A DNA stretch of 48,152 bases from Verrucomicrobiia bacterium. GTDB lineage: Bacteria; Verrucomicrobiota; Verrucomicrobiia; Verrucomicrobiales; Akkermansiaceae. This document shows, one piece after another, positions 32,542 through 40,755 of the stretch. A program made the translations under genes and the position numbers. The stretch covers positions 1 through 48,152 of the forward strand of contig CANHKJ010000001.1 of assembly GCA_947460915.1 (NCBI GenBank), given 5' to 3'. Each line of letters begins with the position of its first letter. Position 1 is the first letter of the stretch. The notes under the pieces are model-generated. The model made no database searches, was not told where the DNA came from, and saw only the letters and a list, made by a program, of their open reading frames with translations.

Positions 32542-33534
32542 ATGAAAACACGCGCACTGGTATTTTTCCTCGGACTTCTGTCTGTGGCATTCGCACAAGA
32601 TCCGCAACGCGATCCGAAACGTTTACCAGTCAATGATAAAAAAGTGCCTGCTGGTGTAGAAGACATGCTCGCCATCGAGGCTGCCCTCAAGTCGGTCTTG
32701 CCGCCTGCGCGCAATGCAACAGTTTGCTTGGAATTGGGGCAGGGTTCAGGTTCGGGTGTGATCATTTCTGCTGATGGTCTGATCCTCACGGCTGCTCACG
32801 TATCGGGCGGTGTCGCTAAGGATATTACGGCTATTCTGGCTGATGGTCGTAAGGTCAAGTGTGAATCTCTGGGTCTCAATTCTGAGACAGATTCGGCGAT
32901 GGTGAAAATCCTCGACAAAGGCCCATTTCCGTTCGTTGAGTTGGATAAAAGCGATTTTACGCGACTGGGTGACTGGGTTTTTTCGCTTGGTCACTCGGGA
33001 GGCTATGACAAGGATCGTGGTGCAGGTGTGCGCCTAGGGCGATTGGTTAAAGTCGCGGATTCTACTTTGCAGAGCGATTGCACCTTGATCGGTGGCGACT
33101 CTGGCGGCCCGCTTTTTGACTTGGCAGGTCGCTTGATCGGCATTCACTCTCGCGTTGGGCAAAGATTAGGCGAAAACATGCATGTTCCGATTCGCGAATT
33201 TGTGCGACATTGGGATGACTTGGCTGCTGGTAAATTCATCGGTGAGGGACCTTTTGCCGAGAAGCCCAAAAAAGGCACAGGATTTCTTGGCATAGGCACG
33301 GAGGACTCCGGCGAAGGAAAGATCCGTGTGACCAAGATCGGCCGCGAATCTCCTGCGGAAAATGCAGGAATCAAGGTTGGTGACTTCATTGTCGCGATCG
33401 ATGGTAAAAAGTTGAAAGACAAAGAGGCCATGCAGAAGTATTTGAAAGATAAAGCTGCCGACGAAAAGATCACGATCTTGCTCTTGCGCGAGGGTAAGGA
33501 TAAAGAAATTATCCTGCGCCTTGGGGCACGATAA
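32542..33534 (+). CDS. HtrA/DegP-like serine protease with one PDZ domain
   Basis: 330 residues. The signal peptide MKTRALVFFLGLLSVAFA is followed by a trypsin-like S1C domain with His86 in ILTAAHVSGG, Asp117 in SETDSAMVKI and Ser187 in IGGDSGGPLFD. All three catalytic residues are present. One PDZ domain lies at about 245-330 (GFLGIGTEDSGEG, then IKVGDFIVAIDGKKL) and ends the protein. DegP-type proteases degrade or refold damaged periplasmic proteins. It is shorter than DegP (one PDZ, no long linker), like DegS, but secreted instead of anchored. A catalytically dead relative starts 25 bases downstream. Confidence 0.9.
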   Translation: MKTRALVFFLGLLSVAFAQDPQRDPKRLPVNDKKVPAGVEDMLAIEAALKSVLPPARNATVCLELGQGSGSGVIISADGLILTAAHVSGGVAKDITAILADGRKVKCESLGLNSETDSAMVKILDKGPFPFVELDKSDFTRLGDWVFSLGHSGGYDKDRGAGVRLGRLVKVADSTLQSDCTLIGGDSGGPLFDLAGRLIGIHSRVGQRLGENMHVPIREFVRHWDDLAAGKFIGEGPFAEKPKKGTGFLGIGTEDSGEGKIRVTKIGRESPAENAGIKVGDFIVAIDGKKLKDKEAMQKYLKDKAADEKITILLLREGKDKEIILRLGAR

Positions 33535-33559
33535 GCAACGCAACATTTTTATCACGAAT

Positions 33560-34597
33560 ATGAAAAGGATGATTCCAACAACGGTGCTAATGCTGACGGT
33601 TTGTATGAGCTCGTTTACCCAAGGCTACGAAACTCTCGAATCGGAGTATCGCAGCAATGGCTCGCTGATGCACGGTCTGCTTGAGCGCCCAAAGCAATCT
33701 CTTTTTGAGTTCAGTGCTGTGATCTACAGTGGGCGGGAAGAAATCGCCTATGGGATCGTGGTGGAAGAAACAGGATATGTCATTTCAAAGGCGAGCGAGG
33801 TGATTGAGGCGGATGATCTGAAAATGCGCATCGGTGCCACGCAGTATGAACCCGTGCAAATTGTAGCCACTGATTCAGCGTGGGATGTTTGCTTACTGAA
33901 AACTAAAGCTACAGGCTTAAAGGTCGCTCATTTTGCCGATGATAGCCAAGTTGATCAGGGAACTTGGGTGGTCACGAATGGGGCAACGACACGTCGGGAG
34001 CGCTGGCCTCAACTTGGCATCATCAGTGCCAATGCTCGCGAAATCCGCGCCGAAGGTGGTGCTGTTTTGGGTATCGAAATTAATGAGGGGAAATCAGGAT
34101 TGGAGATCGGTGAAGTTCCTGAAAAAAGCGGTGCTTATCGTGCTGGACTGCGTAAGGGTGACAAGATCATCAAGATTGCCGATAAGAAAATATCCAAGCG
34201 GGACGATGTGGCTGATATCATGAAAGACCGCCGAGTGGGAGAAAAAATTTCCGTCGTTTATCTTCGTAATGGCAAGCAGGTGAGAGTTGAGGTTGAGTTG
34301 ATGGGGCGGGCTGATACATTTGGTGCGCAGCAATCGCGCAATGATACGATGAGTGGTGATTACTCTAAACGTCGTAGTGGTTTTCCGCGCGTGTTACAAC
34401 ACGATGTGCAAGGCAATCGCGTTACGGTAGGTGGTCCATTGTTAGATCTAGAAGGTCGCTGCATTGGCATGAACATTGCCCGTGCGAATCGTGCCGAAAG
34501 TTTTGCCATCCCTCTGGAGGAATTGCGCGATGTCATTTCGCGTCTACTCACGCAAGCGATGCAAAACAAGGCGGATGCTACTGATGCGCCGCGTTAA
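33560..34597 (+). CDS. Pseudo-protease: degenerate S1C protein with PDZ inserted before the serine loop
   Basis: 345 residues from ATG 33560 (an earlier ATG overlaps the preceding gene). The signal peptide MKRMIPTTVLMLTVCMSSF is followed by a protease-like beta barrel in which the His position reads ISKASEV (Ser79) and only Asp109 is kept (DSAWDVCLL). A PDZ domain lies at ~168-247 (GAYRAGLRKGDKIIKIADKK). The missing part of the barrel comes after it: FPRVLQHDV, then VGGPLLDLEGRCIGMNIARA with Val290 where the catalytic Ser should be, and SFAIPLEEL. So it cannot be a serine protease. It may be a binding partner or regulator of the upstream protease, or an independent peptide-binding protein. 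Confidence 0.85.
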   Translation: MKRMIPTTVLMLTVCMSSFTQGYETLESEYRSNGSLMHGLLERPKQSLFEFSAVIYSGREEIAYGIVVEETGYVISKASEVIEADDLKMRIGATQYEPVQIVATDSAWDVCLLKTKATGLKVAHFADDSQVDQGTWVVTNGATTRRERWPQLGIISANAREIRAEGGAVLGIEINEGKSGLEIGEVPEKSGAYRAGLRKGDKIIKIADKKISKRDDVADIMKDRRVGEKISVVYLRNGKQVRVEVELMGRADTFGAQQSRNDTMSGDYSKRRSGFPRVLQHDVQGNRVTVGGPLLDLEGRCIGMNIARANRAESFAIPLEELRDVISRLLTQAMQNKADATDAPR

Positions 34598-34659
34598 AAT
34601 ACAGACCCTAGGAAGAAATCTTGCACTCGCTTGGATCTGCTGCTAGGTCTGTGTTGCGT

Positions 34660-35523
34660 ATGGAAAAATCAATCAAGATCCGCAAGCTTCTTATGTTTGC
34701 CGGTACTGGTGCTGTGGCTTATCTCGTGATGCATCTGCTAGGTCAGGGTGGAAAAGCTTGGGAAACTGTGCGGGGGAATGTGACACAGCAATTGACTGTG
34801 TTGCTTTCTGGCGGGTTAGCTGGTGCTTTTGCGATGTTGATTCCCTCGCAAAACAAACCCGCCACGCCTGAAGCTCCAGCGACACCTAGCGGAAATGATA
34901 CCAAGCAAGCAGCACTGGGAGATTTGAATGCATCACCTAGCACAGAGCCCACCGCAGATTCCGAAAAACATCGAAAACTCGAGACGGAGCTACAGGCCTG
35001 GCGCGACTACGGCAATCAGGTAAATGGTTTTCACGCGCAACAGGAAAGCTTGCGCGTTTTGTTAGATACTCGCCAGGCAATGTTGCGGATTACCTTAGGC
35101 GCGATCGTGGTGCTGGCTTTTGTGGTGAGCTTGTTTAGCACATTTGCTCCACCCCTGCCACAAGAGGTGTTAGATTCTGGAGCTCAAGATTCGTTCATGA
35201 AACACTTAGCGTGGTTGGCGATGGCACACTGCTTGGTTGGTTTGATTACTGGTGCGGTGATTTTTCGCATCCGCATTCATACCCTCGCTCGTCATGCTTT
35301 TCGCTGTGCTGCGATTGCGGCCTTTGTGTTGAATCTTAGTGCGATGTTGGTGGTGATTCCGTATCTTTTTGTTCTGATGTGGCAGCAGAAAGTACAACTC
35401 TTCGGGGTCATGCAGCCAATGTTGGTGTGGACCACAGCATTTCGGATTTTCATCGCGCCGTTCCTGTGTGGCGTCGTTTCACTGGGGGGCTTTCATTTGG
35501 CGAAGTTGTTTAGTCGCGCATGA
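34660..35523 (+). CDS. Polytopic membrane protein, unrecognised
   Basis: 287 residues from ATG 34660. Membrane segments are LLMFAGTGAVAYLVMHLLG, LLSGGLAGAFAMLIPS, LGAIVVLAFVVSLFSTFAP, HCLVGLITGAVIF, FVLNLSAMLVVIPYLFVLM and FRIFIAPFLCGVVSLGGFHL. Between the second and third lies a hydrophilic Pro/Thr/Glu-rich stretch and a helix (ETELQAWRDYGNQVNG). No transporter or enzyme signature was found. A promoter-like TTGCAC-17-TAGGTC (34621-34649) ends 10 bases before the start, suggesting a separate transcript from the HtrA pair. Confidence 0.65.
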   Translation: MEKSIKIRKLLMFAGTGAVAYLVMHLLGQGGKAWETVRGNVTQQLTVLLSGGLAGAFAMLIPSQNKPATPEAPATPSGNDTKQAALGDLNASPSTEPTADSEKHRKLETELQAWRDYGNQVNGFHAQQESLRVLLDTRQAMLRITLGAIVVLAFVVSLFSTFAPPLPQEVLDSGAQDSFMKHLAWLAMAHCLVGLITGAVIFRIRIHTLARHAFRCAAIAAFVLNLSAMLVVIPYLFVLMWQQKVQLFGVMQPMLVWTTAFRIFIAPFLCGVVSLGGFHLAKLFSRA

Positions 35524-35571
35524 TGTTTCAAAAAGCAGTGAGATTTTTCTCATGCAAGTCGTTACGCATTC

Positions 35572-35599
35572 TTGACCTTTGGTCGAGAATGACGATAAT
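35572..35599 (+). promoter_or_regulatory. Putative sigma70 promoter of ilvD, near-leaderless
   Basis: TTGACC (35572-35577), 16 bases, GATAAT (35594-35599), 8 bases before ATG 35608. Five of six bases match the consensus in each box. Confidence 0.55.
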
Positions 35600-35607
35600 T
35601 TTCGTGC

Positions 35608-37314
35608 ATGAGTGATTCCTCAGATTTTCGCAAGTTTTCCAGTCCCATGCTGGATGGTCCCGACCGCGCACCCAGTAGAGCCATGCTCTACGCTGTTGGT
35701 TTTGAAAAAGAAGATTTTGCCAAAGCGCAAATCGGCATAGCCTCCACGTGGAGCGAAGTCACTCCCTGCAACGTGCACATTGATAAACTTGCTCGCGAGT
35801 CCGCCAATGGTGTAGATGCCGCAGGTGGGAAATCTGTTGTTTTCAATACGATCACCATTTCCGATGGTATCTCGATGGGTACAGAGGGCATGAAATACAG
35901 CCTTGTTTCCCGCGAGGTGATCGCAGATTCGATCGAGACGGTGGTCGGCTGCGAAGGCATGGATGGCTTTGTGGCGATCGGTGGCTGTGACAAAAACATG
36001 CCAGGCTGCATCATTGCAATGGGGCGAATGAATCGTCCTTCCGTGTTTGTTTATGGTGGCACGATCCTCCCGGGCTGCGCAACGCTGAAAGGCGAGAAGA
36101 AAGACCTTGATATTGTTTCCGTGTTTGAGGCTGTAGGCAAGCATGCAGGAGGTGAATATAGCGATGAAGAGCTTGACACTGTTGAACGCTGCGCGATTCC
36201 GGGGCCTGGTTCATGTGGTGGCATGTATACGGCTAACACGATGGCCAGTGCGATTGAGGCATTGGGCATGAGTTTGCCGAATAGTTCGGCTCAGGCAGCC
36301 ATCAGCGATGATAAAATGCGTGATTGCTTTGATGCCGGGGCCGCCGTACTCAATATGATCCATTTGGGCATCAAGCCGCGTGACATCATGACAAAGGAGG
36401 CCTTCGAGAATGCGATCACGGTGTTGATTGCTCTCGGTGGTTCGACCAATGCTTGCTTACACATCCCTGCGATGGCACATGCTGCTGGCGTGGAAATCAC
36501 CATTGACGACTTTGCTCGCATCGGCGCAAACGTGCCAGTTCTTGCAGACCTCAAGCCGAGCGGTAAGTATGTGATGGCAGATTTGGTGCGCATCGGTGGC
36601 ACCGTTCCCTTGATGCGCATGCTTCTTGAGGCTGGTCTTTTGCACGGTGACTGTATGACGGTGACCGGTCGCACGATGCGTGAGAATTTGGAAAAATCTC
36701 CCATCCACTATCCAGCGGACCAACAGATTATTCGTCCGATTTCTGACCCGCTGAAAAAAGATAGTCACTTGCGCATCCTTCGCGGAAATCTCGCTGAAGG
36801 TGGTGCTGTGGCAAAAATTTCCGGCAAAGAAGGCGAACAGTTCGTCGGCAGTGCACGCGTATTTGATTCAGAAGATGATGCTATGAAGGCCATTCTTGCC
36901 AAGCAAATTCAGAAGCGTGATGTGATTGTGATTCGCATGGAAGGACCGAAAGGTGGTCCAGGTATGCGTGAAATGCTCGGACCAACCAGTGCTGTCATGG
37001 GGCTAGGACTCGGAAAAGATGTGGCCTTGATCACCGATGGACGCTTCTCAGGTGGTAGTCACGGCTTCGTTGTTGGACATATCACTCCCGAAGCTTTTGT
37101 CGGCGGCAACATTGCATTGTTGCGTGATGGTGACGAGATTGTGATCGATGCCGCGACGAATCGCATTGATGTTTCTCTTAGCGATGAAGAGCTCGCCACA
37201 CGACGTGCCTCGTGGGTTCAGCCCGAGCCGCGTTATCGCTATGGTGTGCTTGCAAAGTATGCGAAATTGGTTACGAGCGCTTCTGAAGGTGCGGTAACTG
37301 ATAAGTATCTCTGA
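35608..37314 (+). CDS. ilvD: Dihydroxy-acid dehydratase
   Basis: 568 residues, normal for IlvD. It dehydrates 2,3-dihydroxy-isovalerate and 2,3-dihydroxy-methylvalerate in valine/isoleucine synthesis, using an iron-sulfur cluster. Cluster Cys candidates lie in EVTPCNVH, GGCDKNMPGC and GPGSCGGMYTANTM, the pattern of the [2Fe-2S] branch. The C-terminal EGPKGGPGMREM and TDGRFSGGSHGFVVGHI motifs are intact. No other ilv gene is in the window. It ends at a bidirectional terminator facing uspA. Confidence 0.96.
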   Translation: MSDSSDFRKFSSPMLDGPDRAPSRAMLYAVGFEKEDFAKAQIGIASTWSEVTPCNVHIDKLARESANGVDAAGGKSVVFNTITISDGISMGTEGMKYSLVSREVIADSIETVVGCEGMDGFVAIGGCDKNMPGCIIAMGRMNRPSVFVYGGTILPGCATLKGEKKDLDIVSVFEAVGKHAGGEYSDEELDTVERCAIPGPGSCGGMYTANTMASAIEALGMSLPNSSAQAAISDDKMRDCFDAGAAVLNMIHLGIKPRDIMTKEAFENAITVLIALGGSTNACLHIPAMAHAAGVEITIDDFARIGANVPVLADLKPSGKYVMADLVRIGGTVPLMRMLLEAGLLHGDCMTVTGRTMRENLEKSPIHYPADQQIIRPISDPLKKDSHLRILRGNLAEGGAVAKISGKEGEQFVGSARVFDSEDDAMKAILAKQIQKRDVIVIRMEGPKGGPGMREMLGPTSAVMGLGLGKDVALITDGRFSGGSHGFVVGHITPEAFVGGNIALLRDGDEIVIDAATNRIDVSLSDEELATRRASWVQPEPRYRYGVLAKYAKLVTSASEGAVTDKYL

Positions 37315-37337
37315 GCTTTTATCTCTGCCCTCAAATG

Positions 37338-37370
37338 AAAAAGGCGGTGTTGATCTCACCGCCTTTTTTT
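37338..37370. terminator. Bidirectional rho-independent terminator between ilvD and uspA
   Basis: AAAGGCGGTG (37340-37349), loop of 7, CACCGCCTTT (37357-37366), then T to 37370. A five-base A run on the left side gives the T run for the minus strand. Confidence 0.88.
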
Positions 37371-37386
37371 GTTCATATTTGATCGG

Positions 37387-37833
37387 TTAGAGAGCGCAAG
37401 GAATGACCAATGTTGGGCATATCGCTTTGCGAACAAGTCCTTCGGCTACGCTGCCAATTAGCAGGGCTGCTACTGCGCCATGGCCATGAGTTCCAATGAC
37501 GATCAAGTCGGCTTTTTGTGTTTCGGCGTAGTCGATGATTGAGTGTAAGGGTGAACCTACGATCAATTCGGCACGCACGTCTTTGAGCAACGTTTTTGCG
37601 GTGGTCACAGCGTCGTTGAGTCGAGCTTCGGCACGCCGTTGGGACTCGTTTTGGAAGACTTGGATGGCTGGAAATTCTTCCGGTGTCATGCCGTAGGCGG
37701 TGAAAGTCGGCTCTGGTTCCAGAACATGAATGATGTGTAAGGTCGCGTCTTGGAGCTTCGCCATAAGCATTGCAGCGGCGAGCACATCTTTAGTAGCATC
37801 AGAGAAATCGAGAGCAGTGATAATCGTTTTCAT
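37387..37833 (-). CDS. Universal stress protein, UspA family
   Basis: 148 residues from the ATG at 37831-37833 (MKTIITALDFSDATKDVLA); an upstream ATG at 37875 would add 14 residues. The ATP-binding signature of the UspA fold is present: DLIVIGTHGHGAVAALLIGSVAEGLV, with the GxxGxG...GS pattern, and PTLVI ends the fold. These cytoplasmic nucleotide-binding proteins respond to starvation or metal/oxidative stress. It lies divergent from the P-type ATPase gene, with 132 bases between their starts. A promoter-like TTGTCA-17-CAGCTT (37842-37870, minus) ends 8 bases before the start. Confidence 0.9.
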   Translation of the reverse strand: MKTIITALDFSDATKDVLAAAMLMAKLQDATLHIIHVLEPEPTFTAYGMTPEEFPAIQVFQNESQRRAEARLNDAVTTAKTLLKDVRAELIVGSPLHSIIDYAETQKADLIVIGTHGHGAVAALLIGSVAEGLVRKAICPTLVIPCAL

Positions 37834-37947
37834 ACATTCGCAAGCTGCACCAATTAGCGAGATTTGACAAGTCATGCCGAATTGTTGCGCGCTAATTGCA
37901 AAGATATGAACAGTGAGAGTCGATTTGGTTCTGGATTATCTGATCTG

Positions 37948-37960
37948 ACGATGTCATCGT
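37948..37960. promoter_or_regulatory. Inverted repeat just before the metal ATPase start
   Basis: ACGATG-T-CATCGT, ending 5 bases before ATG 37966. It is a candidate operator for a metal-responsive repressor; no regulator gene is adjacent. Confidence 0.35.
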
Positions 37961-37965
37961 AAGTC

Positions 37966-39873
37966 ATGAGTAACAAGGATCTAACACCCGATTCGGGAGA
38001 GTGGAAAATTCATTTATCATCTGCTCTTGTGTGTGGTTTTTTTCTGCTCACTGGTGTTTATTTTGACAGGCAATCCGGCATGCATCAAGTTGCATTGGCC
38101 TGCTATATAATCTCTTATGTTGCAGGTGGTTGGGACGCATTGATCGATGCTTGGACAGAGGGAATCAAGGGCAAGCTCGACATTCATTTCTTGATGCTTG
38201 CCGTAGCGATCGGTGCGGCCTTTATTGGTGCATGGTGGGAGGGCTCGGTGCTATTGTTTTTGTTCTCATTGAGTGGCGCGCTCGAGGCGATGGCGATGGC
38301 TCGCACAGAAAAAGAAATTCGCTCGTTGTTTCAGGATTCTCCGAAGGTAGCACAGCGGGTGAACTCGGACGGTTCCTTAGCAGAGGTGCCGGTGGATTCG
38401 CTTTTGGTGGGAGAGCGTTTGAGAATCCTCCCCGGATCACAGTTTCCGGTCGATGCTTGTGTGGTGCAAGGCGCTACGGCGGCGGATGAATCGATGCTCA
38501 CCGGTGAATCAATTCCTGTAGAAAAAGGACTTCAAGATACGGTTTTTGGAGGCACTCTCAATACTTGGGGTGCCGTGGATGCCGAGGTTCTTCGACTTCC
38601 CTCCGAGAGTGCACATGGTAAAATCATTCGTCTGATCCGTGATGCTCAAGCGAGTAAAGCTCCTTCGCAACGCTTCACGGATCGTTTCGGTACGACCTAT
38701 ACGTTGTCGATTCTAGCCTTGAGTTTTGCTGCATTTTCTTGGTGGCATTGGGGACAAGGTTTGAGTGCTTTTGTGTCTTCGGTAGCGGAGCCATCCGCTT
38801 TTTATCGAGCCATGACCTTATTGGTGGTTTGCTCGCCGTGTGCGCTTGTGATTTCCATTCCCAGTGCTATTCTCGCAGGTATTGCTGCTGCTGCGCGGCG
38901 AGGAGTATTGTTTCGCGGAGGTGTTGCACTCGAAAATCTCGCCACCATTCAGCGTCTGGCTGTGGATAAAACGGGGACCTTGACCAAGGGTGAATTTGTC
39001 ATCACTGCGATTGAGTCCTTTCCAGAATCAGGAAAAAAAGTTGTGTTAGAGGCTGCTGCGGCATTGTCTCAGCAATCGACGCATCCCTTGTCCCGTGCCA
39101 TTGCCGCCGAGTGGCTCAAGCAACATGGTGCCCGTGCGGGCGTCATAGAAGATTATCAGTCTGTCGCAGGTCAAGGCGTTGAGGGTAATTATCAAGGGCA
39201 CTCGGTGAAACAAGGACGTCGCTCATATTTTTCGGCTGAATCAGTGGTGCAGAAATTTCCTGATCCCGAGCCTGGGTTCACGGAGGTGTTAGTCGATGCC
39301 GGTGAGGTTACTGGTCGAATCATCTTACGCGATGCGCCAAGACTGGAGAGCAAGGCGATGATTCAACGTCTTCATGCGATGGGCATCAAGGTGACCATGC
39401 TCACAGGAGATCGACCTGAATCTGCCGCGTTGCTATCGAAAGAACTCGGCCTCGATGACACGCGCTCGGGTCTGCATCCAGAAGATAAAGTCGCGGCGAT
39501 TGTGGATTGGAGGAAGCAAGGCGAAGTGGTTGCCATGGTTGGTGATGGCATCAATGATGCCCCTTCGTTGGCGGTCGCAGATGTCTCGATTGGTATGGGC
39601 TTGCGCGGATCTGATGCAGTACTGGAGCAAGCAGATGTGATTTTGTTGCATGATCGCCTCGATAAAGTGCTAACCGCCTTGTCATTGAGCCGACGTTGCC
39701 GTTCCATTATTCGGCAAAATCTTGTAATTTCGTTAGGTGTGCTGGTTTTGTTAGGCGTCGGGAGCATCGGCTACAAGCTGCCGTTACCACTTGGTGTGTT
39801 AGGGCATGAAGGCTCGACTTTGATTGTCGTGCTGAACTCTCTTCGTCTATTGATTGGAGAGAGAAAAAAGTAA
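37966..39873 (+). CDS. Heavy-metal P-type ATPase, P1B-4-like (SPC motif)
   Basis: 635 residues. It exports a transition metal across the inner membrane using ATP. There is no N-terminal HMA or His-rich metal-binding domain. Helices precede the actuator domain, whose TGES is at 179-182. The transmembrane metal site is SPC at 290-292 (VVCSPCALVIS), instead of CPC. The phospho-Asp334 is in DKTGTLTKG, the P1B His-Pro in STHPLSRAI and the hinge GDGINDAP. The last helix carries HEGSTLIVVLNSLR. SPC together with HEG(G/S)T marks the P1B-4 group (CoaT/CtpD-like, cobalt or iron). It ends one base before the convergent coiled-coil gene. Confidence 0.9.
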   Translation: MSNKDLTPDSGEWKIHLSSALVCGFFLLTGVYFDRQSGMHQVALACYIISYVAGGWDALIDAWTEGIKGKLDIHFLMLAVAIGAAFIGAWWEGSVLLFLFSLSGALEAMAMARTEKEIRSLFQDSPKVAQRVNSDGSLAEVPVDSLLVGERLRILPGSQFPVDACVVQGATAADESMLTGESIPVEKGLQDTVFGGTLNTWGAVDAEVLRLPSESAHGKIIRLIRDAQASKAPSQRFTDRFGTTYTLSILALSFAAFSWWHWGQGLSAFVSSVAEPSAFYRAMTLLVVCSPCALVISIPSAILAGIAAAARRGVLFRGGVALENLATIQRLAVDKTGTLTKGEFVITAIESFPESGKKVVLEAAAALSQQSTHPLSRAIAAEWLKQHGARAGVIEDYQSVAGQGVEGNYQGHSVKQGRRSYFSAESVVQKFPDPEPGFTEVLVDAGEVTGRIILRDAPRLESKAMIQRLHAMGIKVTMLTGDRPESAALLSKELGLDDTRSGLHPEDKVAAIVDWRKQGEVVAMVGDGINDAPSLAVADVSIGMGLRGSDAVLEQADVILLHDRLDKVLTALSLSRRCRSIIRQNLVISLGVLVLLGVGSIGYKLPLPLGVLGHEGSTLIVVLNSLRLLIGERKK

Positions 39874-39874
39874 G

Positions 39875-40744
39875 TTACTTGAAGTCGGCAAGCTTGTGAT
39901 TCATTGCGATGGAAATGCGCAACATGCGCATGACTTCTACCATGGTGCGTTCTGATTTAGCGACCTCATAGCACATGGGATTGCGTCTGGTATAACGACT
40001 GATGTAACGACCTACTTCTGACTGCAATTGTCGAACTTGGCCCTCGATGTTGCCGATTTCGGAACGCAACTGAGAAAGCTCACGATTAACCTGACCCATT
40101 TCTTGGAAAATCACCGCAGCCTCGTCGCGTTTGAGCTGCTTGAACGCTGCAAGTTTATTTTCATTCTCATCAATGTCTCGATCTCCTTGTTCAAGTGCTT
40201 CTGCCAGTTCTTGGCGGCGCAGCTTCAGTTCGCGAAACTCTTCTTTGAGATCATAAATCGATTGAACCACTTCATTGATTTTTGTTTCTGGATGTTCGTC
40301 ACGCTTAAGAACTTCGATTTTAGTCAGCAAGCCTTCGTGAACGCGGCGAAGATTTCTAGCCTTACGCACCACCATGTCTCTTTCGTAGGTGAGTCTTTCC
40401 ATATTCTGCAGCAATTGCGAACGCTGCATTTCTACTTCTAACTGTTCGGGGCTTACGGCATTGAGAATTTCCGCTCTCTTTTCATGGAACTCGGCTAATT
40501 GTATTTTGAGCTCATCCAATTTTTGTCTCATTTCCGTCAATCCTTTCATGTGCTTGCGCAGATTCCAGTATTCGACTGACATCTCTTCTACAGGTTCGAT
40601 TTTTTCCCACAAACGTAAGCCCAGTTGGTATTCGGCTTCGCGCAACAATCCCATCTCTGAGGAGGCCTCATGGAGACGTTTATTTCTGCGATCAATTCCG
40701 AATGATTTGGCGATCAGGGCAAAGTAATAAGAAGAGGGTGTCAT
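39875..40744 (-). CDS. Long coiled-coil protein, unrecognised
   Basis: 289 residues, almost entirely helical. The N-terminus (MTPSSYYFALIAKSFGIDRR) has no signal peptide. Residues ~50-240 are a nearly continuous coiled coil rich in Glu, Leu, Arg and Gln (MRQKLDELKIQLAEFHEKR, LKEEFRELKLRRQELAEALE, LSQLRSEIGNIEGQVRQL). A more compact end follows (RYTRRNPMCYEVAKSERTM). Cytoplasmic and probably structural. It lies 11 bases downstream of acs and is likely transcribed with it, though a link to acetate metabolism is not implied. Confidence 0.7.
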   Translation of the reverse strand: MTPSSYYFALIAKSFGIDRRNKRLHEASSEMGLLREAEYQLGLRLWEKIEPVEEMSVEYWNLRKHMKGLTEMRQKLDELKIQLAEFHEKRAEILNAVSPEQLEVEMQRSQLLQNMERLTYERDMVVRKARNLRRVHEGLLTKIEVLKRDEHPETKINEVVQSIYDLKEEFRELKLRRQELAEALEQGDRDIDENENKLAAFKQLKRDEAAVIFQEMGQVNRELSQLRSEIGNIEGQVRQLQSEVGRYISRYTRRNPMCYEVAKSERTMVEVMRMLRISIAMNHKLADFK

Positions 40745-40755
40745 GCAGAGAGAGA

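Noticed and set aside
35620..36144. 174-codon minus-strand frame within ilvD
   Set aside because: Shadow of ilvD; no domain and no start signal.
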